10,257 bases of DNA from Alphaproteobacteria bacterium (GTDB lineage: Bacteria; Pseudomonadota; Alphaproteobacteria; Rickettsiales; SXRF01). The notes beneath the pieces were generated by a model, which saw only the letters and a list, made by a program, of their open reading frames with translations, ran no database searches and was not told the origin of the DNA. Positions 7,152 to 10,257 of this stretch are shown one piece after another; positions within the stretch are counted from its first letter, which is position 1; the number at the start of each line of letters is the position of its first letter. The stretch is from the NCBI GenBank assembly GCA_019243895.1, contig JAFATP010000226.1:1-10257 (forward strand). The letters are read 5' to 3'. A program made the position numbers and the translations under genes.

Positions 7152-7688
7152 CTAAGGCTTGCGGAACACCACCGCCAGTTCGCCCAGCGTGAAGCCGAAT
7201 TTACGCATCTCCACCCGGTTGACCAGCGTATGCGCATCCACCGCGTAAAGCCAGTAATCCATATCCACGTCGTGCATCCCGCCGAGCACCGGAAGGCGCA
7301 ACACATAGCGAAGGTGCGCCGTATCGCCGTATTGCTCGCCGCGAGCAAGGCCGATTACGTCATTGGCGGTGGCGGTGAAATGATGCGCATCGCTGAAGCG
7401 CAGCTTCCACACGCGGCGATCCGTGTGCCCGTCGTTGAACGTGAAATCCTCCGCCAGTTCCCCCTCGTCGCCCCGCCATCCGGCCTGCATGCGGATGTGA
7501 AAGCGCGGCTCCGCCGTGCCGCGGTAATCGGTCAAAACGCCCCAGCCTTCGAACGCCCCGTTCATATAGCGCCGCAAGTCCAGCTCGGGCGTGCGCTCCG
7601 CATAATCTTCCGCGGCGGGGCGCGGGTGAACCGCCAGAGCGATAAGCGCCAGCGCGAACCCCAGCAACACCCACCGTATCCGCGTCAT
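7152..7688 (-). CDS. DUF3833 family protein, secreted or membrane-anchored
   Basis: A 178-residue protein matching DUF3833 (PF12915), a family of unknown biochemical role often seen near photooxidative-stress genes (cfa-like, phrB, ChrR) in other proteobacteria; that context is absent here. Residues 5-20 form a hydrophobic signal or anchor. Recognisable family wording: YMNGAFEGWGVLTDYRG (41-57), RFHIRMQAGWRGDEGELAEDF (62-82), RRVWKL (91-96), TANDVIG (107-113), LRYVLRLPV (126-134), DVDMDYWLYAVDAHTLVNR (140-158) and MRKFGFTLGELAVVFRK (161-177). Many members are lipoproteins, but no lipobox Cys is seen here. Start: ATG at 7686-7688 with GGAG 6 nt upstream on the minus strand; an in-frame upstream start at 7760 adds a non-conserved 24-residue tail and is rejected. 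The gene converges on the response regulator (42-nt gap) and diverges from the glucosaminidase gene. Confidence 0.85.
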   Translation of the reverse strand: MTRIRWVLLGFALALIALAVHPRPAAEDYAERTPELDLRRYMNGAFEGWGVLTDYRGTAEPRFHIRMQAGWRGDEGELAEDFTFNDGHTDRRVWKLRFSDAHHFTATANDVIGLARGEQYGDTAHLRYVLRLPVLGGMHDVDMDYWLYAVDAHTLVNRVEMRKFGFTLGELAVVFRKP

Positions 7689-7800
7689 CGCCGACTCCGT
7701 TGTTATCTCATCATCTTGCACACAGAAATACACCGGCTGGCGAAAATGCCCTAGCTGCAATATAATAATTCGTACAAAGATGTATGCCGTTATGGTTGCC

Positions 7801-7832
7801 GAATGGCGCAGCCTAGTAGGCGTTATCCGAAC
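7801..7832 (-). repeat. Imperfect copy of the tRNA-Arg 3' end (possible att remnant)
   Basis: The first ten bases, GAATGGCGCA (7801-7810), are identical to 9310-9319, which spans the tRNA CCA end, discriminator and first acceptor bases. Read on the minus strand, GTTCG and CGCC also recur in the same order as in the T-arm of the tRNA (9310-9336), allowing one 5-nt insertion. It has the same orientation as the tRNA and lies at the left edge of the A+T-rich segment. The exact match is short and the alignment needs a gap, so chance similarity is possible. Confidence 0.3.
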
Positions 7833-7892
7833 TCGCCGAATTAACAGTGCTGATTATTTCGCTGCTAACCTCTATTTTCCACCTTCCGGGAC

Positions 7893-8726
7893 ATGTCACT
7901 ACAGGTTAGCGTATTATTTTCGCAATCATTCCCAATTGGTATGCCAATGAACTATAATAATCTAAGAAAAACATTAGAGGCCAATCGATTTTATTATGCC
8001 AAGATGTTTGAGGCCATGCGACCGGCGCATGAAAAAATTCATACTAAGCAGAAGCAGATTATCACCCGCTTTTATCACAAAGCTGCTCAAATGGAAGCGC
8101 GCCTGCAGGCGATGGAGGCGGAATTCGGCTACAAATACAACTCGAAGTCGCATAAATTCAATCCATATCACGATGACTTGGGACGATTTACCTTTGGGCC
8201 GGGAGGAGGTGGCAATGCAGACGGTGTTACTGACGCCGACCGCAAAAATCCGCGCTTCCAAGGAATGACTGACACGCAAATCAAAAAGCAGAAATTCGTG
8301 GATGCACATTTGGCGGTGGCGGAGAAAGGCGCGCAGCAATTAAACGTGCCGGTGCAAAACCTGCTTGGCCTGTCCGCGCTTGAATCCGGTTGGGGAGTTG
8401 GTGATCGATTTGCCAGCGAAGGCAATAATTTCTTTGGGCTGCATTATCCTGCGCCATTTAGCGGTTCGCCCATGTATGCAGCTTTAAGCGGTGCGCCTGT
8501 GGCGACATTCGCCAACTACGAAGCATCGATGAATTCCTTTATCGTCAGCGATGGAAATATAATTCGCGGCATTTCCGATCCCACTGCATTTGCCGAAGCA
8601 TTGCAGAATTCAGGGAAATTCGGTATAAATCGGAATGGTACAGCGGTTTCTACATATGTACCCAATATGGTGAGTACGATTCATGGCCTATCATCTTATA
8701 TTGCCCGCACAAGGAATTTGCGCTGA
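7893..8726 (+). CDS. Glucosaminidase-domain peptidoglycan hydrolase, possible effector
   Basis: A 277-residue protein with a C-terminal glucosaminidase domain (PF01832, FlgJ-like), cleaving N-acetylglucosaminyl bonds of peptidoglycan. The domain spans about 133-275: FVDAHLAVAEKGAQQLNVPVQ, catalytic Glu164 in GLSALESGWGVG, NNFFGLHY (178-185), ATFANYEASMNSF (204-216) and ALQNSGKFG (236-244). The first 80 residues are charged and helical, followed by a linker, KFNPYHDDLGRFTFGPGGGG (88-107), of the NP-x-GRF-Gly-rich kind I associate with phage-related and toxin-like proteins. No signal peptide is evident, so export would need phage-type lysis or a specialised secretion system. The start is uncertain: ATGs at 7893, 7941 and 7947 all lack a good ribosome site, and the polar helical region suits 7947. 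Its codons are more A+T-rich than those of genes to the left. Its TGA overlaps the next gene's ATG by one base, indicating a two-gene unit. Confidence 0.82.
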   Translation: MSLQVSVLFSQSFPIGMPMNYNNLRKTLEANRFYYAKMFEAMRPAHEKIHTKQKQIITRFYHKAAQMEARLQAMEAEFGYKYNSKSHKFNPYHDDLGRFTFGPGGGGNADGVTDADRKNPRFQGMTDTQIKKQKFVDAHLAVAEKGAQQLNVPVQNLLGLSALESGWGVGDRFASEGNNFFGLHYPAPFSGSPMYAALSGAPVATFANYEASMNSFIVSDGNIIRGISDPTAFAEALQNSGKFGINRNGTAVSTYVPNMVSTIHGLSSYIARTRNLR

Positions 8727-9169
8727 TGAAATTAAGCTTGCTAGTGCAGATGATTTTAATCGTGGTGCTATCAATACCGGTCTACGCAGAAGAAGTCCCT
8801 CAGAAAGTTAATAACCGGTTAGGCAGCGAGTTAGTATATCTTATTACAAAACATAAAGGAATTTTGTCAGTGCCCGGAGTTTACGATCATTTTGATGATC
8901 CTGAGCATCCTTTTCTAATGTACCATCTGCTCGGTGAACATTCAGGCACAGCGGGTTGGTTCGCGGTCAACATATGGACAGGCGATGTATGGAATACGAT
9001 GGGGGGCGATAACTGCATCCATTATGACACGCCCGCTTTGCGCCAGGAAATCGATAAAATCAAGGCGCGATTTACCAAAGCGGAGCTAAGAGAATATAAA
9101 CGCCTGAGTGAGTTAAGGCCGGGGCGCATTTCAGATCTTGAACCGTGCGGATCGCCCGGCGGGTCATAG
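8726..9169 (+). CDS. Small secreted protein of unknown family, partner of the glucosaminidase
   Basis: A 147-residue protein I do not recognise. Residues 1-21 are a clear Sec signal peptide (positive start, hydrophobic core LVQMILIVVLSIPV, VYA before the cleavage site), so the mature protein of about 126 residues is periplasmic or secreted. The mature part contains a compact aromatic, glycine-bearing segment (GWFAVNIWTGDVWNTMGGDNC, about 77-97), then a charged helix (ALRQEIDKIKARFTKAELREYKRLSEL, about 104-130) and a short tail. Two Cys (97, 141) could form a disulfide. It begins in the TGATG overlap with the glucosaminidase gene, with AAGGA 10 nt upstream, so the two are probably co-translated. 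A periplasmic protein encoded directly behind a peptidoglycan hydrolase could be an immunity protein or inhibitor, but this is inference from position only; an accessory or substrate-binding role is equally possible. Confidence 0.7.
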   Translation: MKLSLLVQMILIVVLSIPVYAEEVPQKVNNRLGSELVYLITKHKGILSVPGVYDHFDDPEHPFLMYHLLGEHSGTAGWFAVNIWTGDVWNTMGGDNCIHYDTPALRQEIDKIKARFTKAELREYKRLSELRPGRISDLEPCGSPGGS

Positions 9170-9194
9170 ACATACCCCTACGAAATTTGAACCT

Positions 9195-9280
9195 ATGTAG
9201 GCATTATAATCAGCAACTTAATATTCCATGGGAATTTAGACAGGCGTGGAGGACAAATTCAAAATTTATGCAGCCTACAT
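9195..9280. repeat. Inverted repeat in the gap before tRNA-Arg
   Basis: ATGTAGGC (9195-9202) and GCCTACAT (9273-9280) are perfect 8-bp inverted copies about 70 nt apart, in the 143-nt A+T-rich gap between the small secreted-protein gene and tRNA-Arg. Between them is a smaller inverted repeat, ATTCC-ATG-GGAAT (9223-9235 region). No T-run follows either arm, so it does not look like an intrinsic terminator. I see no gene in this gap. It could be a folded RNA, a regulator site, or a remnant of element ends. Confidence 0.35.
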
Positions 9281-9312
9281 CAGCGCTTAATCTCACTGTC
9301 TCATATTGAGAA

Positions 9313-9389
9313 TGGCGCACCCGGCGGGACTCGAACCCACAACCCCCAGCTTAGAAGGCTGGTGCTCTATCCGGTTGAGCTACGGGTGC
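9313..9389 (-). tRNA. tRNA-Arg (anticodon TCT)
   Basis: Read on the minus strand, a full cloverleaf folds: acceptor GCACCCG pairs with CGGGTGC, TA at positions 8-9, D stem GCTC/GAGC, anticodon stem CCAGC/GCTGG around loop CTTCTAA (anticodon TCT, + strand 9353-9355), variable loop GGGTT, T stem GTGGG/CCCGC with loop TTCGAGT, discriminator G and an encoded CCA (9313-9315). It would decode AGA (and by wobble AGG), codons that appear rare in the G+C-rich genes here. A small hairpin TCTCA/TGAGA lies immediately past the 3' end (9299-9311). The A+T-rich segment abuts this 3' end. Confidence 0.97.
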
Positions 9390-9484
9390 CTTGCCCATAA
9401 TAATAACACGATTTTGCTTGCAATTGCGCCGCGCGGCGATAAAGCTGCTGGCCCGAAAGCAAGCGCCATAGAAGAGGAAGCCTC
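9390..9484. promoter_or_regulatory. Divergent tRNA-Arg / ahcY promoter region with a GC palindrome
   Basis: This 95-nt gap must hold the promoters for tRNA-Arg (leftward) and ahcY (rightward). For ahcY, TTGCTT (9414-9419) and GATAAA (9438-9443) are a weak pair 18 nt apart; between them lies a perfect 12-bp palindrome, CGCCGCGCGGCG (9427-9438), placed as an operator might be. For the tRNA, TTATTATTAT on the minus strand (9397-9406 region) is a possible -10 area. GCTTGC (9416-9421) and GCAAGC (9459-9464) could form a longer stem in the leader. I do not see the conserved core of an SAH riboswitch. Confidence 0.25.
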
Positions 9485-10257
9485 ATGCCAATGCAAGCGA
9501 AACCCGCCATGAATTTCACCGATTATAAAGTCGCCGATTTAAGCCTGGCCGAATGGGGCCGCAAGGAAATCTCGCTGGCGGAAACCGAGATGCCGGGGCT
9601 GATGGCGCTGCGCAGCGAATACAAGGGCAAGAAGCCGCTTTCCGGCGCGCGCATCGCGGGCTGCCTGCATATGACCATCCAGACGGCGGTGCTGATCGAA
9701 ACGCTGACGGCGCTCGGCGCGGAAATCCGCTGGAGCAGCTGCAATATTTTCTCCACGCAGGATCAGGCCGCGGCCGCCATCGCCGCCGCCGGCATTCCCG
9801 TGTTCGCATGGAAGGGCGAGACCGAGCAGGAATATGAATGGTGCGTCGAGCAGACCATCAAGGGCCCCGGCGGCTGGCTGCCCAACATGATTCTCGACGA
9901 CGGCGGCGACCTGACCAAGGTGATGCACGACGCCTATCCGGAGGCGATGGCGGACATCCGCGGCATCTCCGAGGAAACCACCACCGGCGTGCACCGGCTG
10001 CGCGAGATGGAAAAAGCGGGCACGCTGCGGGCGCCCGCCATTGACGTGAATAATTCCGTCACCAAGTCCAAGTTCGACAATCTGTACGGCTGCCGCGAAA
10101 GCCTGCCGGACGGGCTGAAGCGCGCCACCGACATCATGTTCGCCGGCAAGATCGCGGTGGTGGCCGGGTTCGGCGATGTGGGCAAGGGCTGCGCCGAGAG
10201 CTTGCGCGCGCAAGGCGCCCGCGTCATCGTCACCGAGATCGACCCCATCTGCGCCCT
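9485..10257 (+). CDS. ahcY: Adenosylhomocysteinase (S-adenosylhomocysteine hydrolase), N-terminal part
   Basis: The first 257 residues of S-adenosylhomocysteine hydrolase; the gene runs past the window edge (the full protein is usually about 430-470 residues). The cytosolic, NAD-dependent enzyme splits S-adenosylhomocysteine to adenosine and homocysteine, relieving product inhibition of methyltransferases and feeding methionine recycling. Visible hallmarks: [16 protein letters not shown] (59-74, substrate-site H62), [11 protein letters not shown] (83-93), LDDGGDLT (137-144, D138), [11 protein letters not shown] (162-172), [16 protein letters not shown] (191-206, with K194 and D198 equivalent to the catalytic Lys and Asp), and the NAD-binding GFGDVGKG (228-235). 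Start: ATG at 9485 with GAGG (9474-9477) 7 nt upstream; in-frame ATGs at 9491 and 9509 lack such a site. The wording is typical of alphaproteobacterial AhcY. It is transcribed divergently from tRNA-Arg. Confidence 0.98.
   Translation, partial: MPMQAKPAMNFTDYKVADLSLAEWGRKEISLAETEMPGLMALRSEYKGKKPLSGARIAGCLHMTIQTAVLIETLTALGAEIRWSSCNIFSTQDQAAAAIAAAGIPVFAWKGETEQEYEWCVEQTIKGPGGWLPNMILDDGGDLTKVMHDAYPEAMADIRGISEETTTGVHRLREMEKAGTLRAPAIDVNNSVTKSKFDNLYGCRESLPDGLKRATDIMFAGKIAVVAGFGDVGKGCAESLRAQGARVIVTEIDPICA

Larger units (their letters stand above)
7740..9309. other. A+T-rich candidate island beside tRNA-Arg
   Basis: Base composition drops in this stretch: hand counts of 8701-8760 and 8821-8880 give 24/60 and 23/60 G+C, against 36/60 at 3001-3060 in the receptor gene. 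It contains only the glucosaminidase and small secreted-protein genes, and it ends at the 3' end of the tRNA-Arg gene, a favoured integration point for mobile elements. An imperfect copy of the tRNA 3' end sits near its left edge. There is no integrase, transposase or phage structural gene in view, so if acquired it is a remnant or a non-autonomous cassette. Edges are approximate. Confidence 0.4.

Noticed and set aside
7230..7754. A 174-codon plus-strand open frame opposite DUF3833
   Set aside because: The minus frame matches DUF3833 along its length and has a well-spaced GGAG; the plus frame shows no family and no ribosome site.
9390..9484. SAH or SAM riboswitch upstream of ahcY
   Set aside because: The leader is short and I cannot find the conserved SAH-riboswitch core; only a GC palindrome and one possible stem are seen.
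9306..9512. A 68-codon plus-strand open frame across the tRNA gene
   Set aside because: It reads the antisense of tRNA-Arg(TCT), a frequent source of false protein calls, and runs into the ahcY start.
9539..10213. A 224-codon minus-strand open frame opposite ahcY
   Set aside because: It is antisense to the well-supported ahcY frame and rich in the His/Arg/Ala typical of shadow frames.
1..10257. CRISPR array, transposase or integrase
   Set aside because: No regularly spaced direct repeats and no recombinase motifs were seen on either strand; the island idea rests on composition and tRNA context only.

Overview
The window looks like chromosomal DNA from an alphaproteobacterium, roughly 60% G+C in most genes. 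The best taxonomic clue is the ahcY start at the right edge, whose protein reads like alphaproteobacterial S-adenosylhomocysteine hydrolases. The rest of the content (TonB-dependent receptor, YfiR/DUF4154, CHASE8 histidine kinase, DUF3833) is generally Gram-negative. I cannot name an order or species.

Left part (33-2491, + strand): an isocitrate lyase/PEP mutase superfamily enzyme is followed by a Tat-exported glycoside hydrolase of the PF10091/GH144 type, whose characterised members act on beta-1,2-glucan. A likely intrinsic terminator (about 2508-2535) closes this part.

Centre (2654-7109, + strand): a tight four-gene operon encodes a TonB-dependent outer-membrane receptor, a periplasmic YfiR-family protein, a membrane histidine kinase with a YfiN-type CHASE8 periplasmic sensor, and a single-domain CheY/Rcp1-like response regulator. 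Spacings are 29 nt, 0 nt and a 4-nt overlap. Together they form a plausible signalling chain from outer membrane through periplasm and inner membrane to cytoplasm. In the known YfiBNR system YfiR controls a CHASE8-GGDEF diguanylate cyclase; here the CHASE8 protein is a histidine kinase. This is the most interesting functional system in the window. A convergent DUF3833 gene (7152-7688, - strand) follows.

Right part: between about 7740 and 9309 the DNA becomes clearly richer in A+T (two 60-base lines counted by hand give 38-40% G+C, against 60% in a line of the receptor gene). It holds a glucosaminidase-domain protein without an evident signal peptide, overlapping by one base a small secreted protein of unknown family. 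This segment ends at the 3' end of tRNA-Arg(TCT) (9313-9389, - strand). An imperfect copy of that tRNA 3' end occurs at 7801-7832, so the cassette may be a small tRNA-associated acquired island, although no integrase is present. The window ends inside ahcY (9485 onward), the methyl-cycle enzyme that clears S-adenosylhomocysteine.
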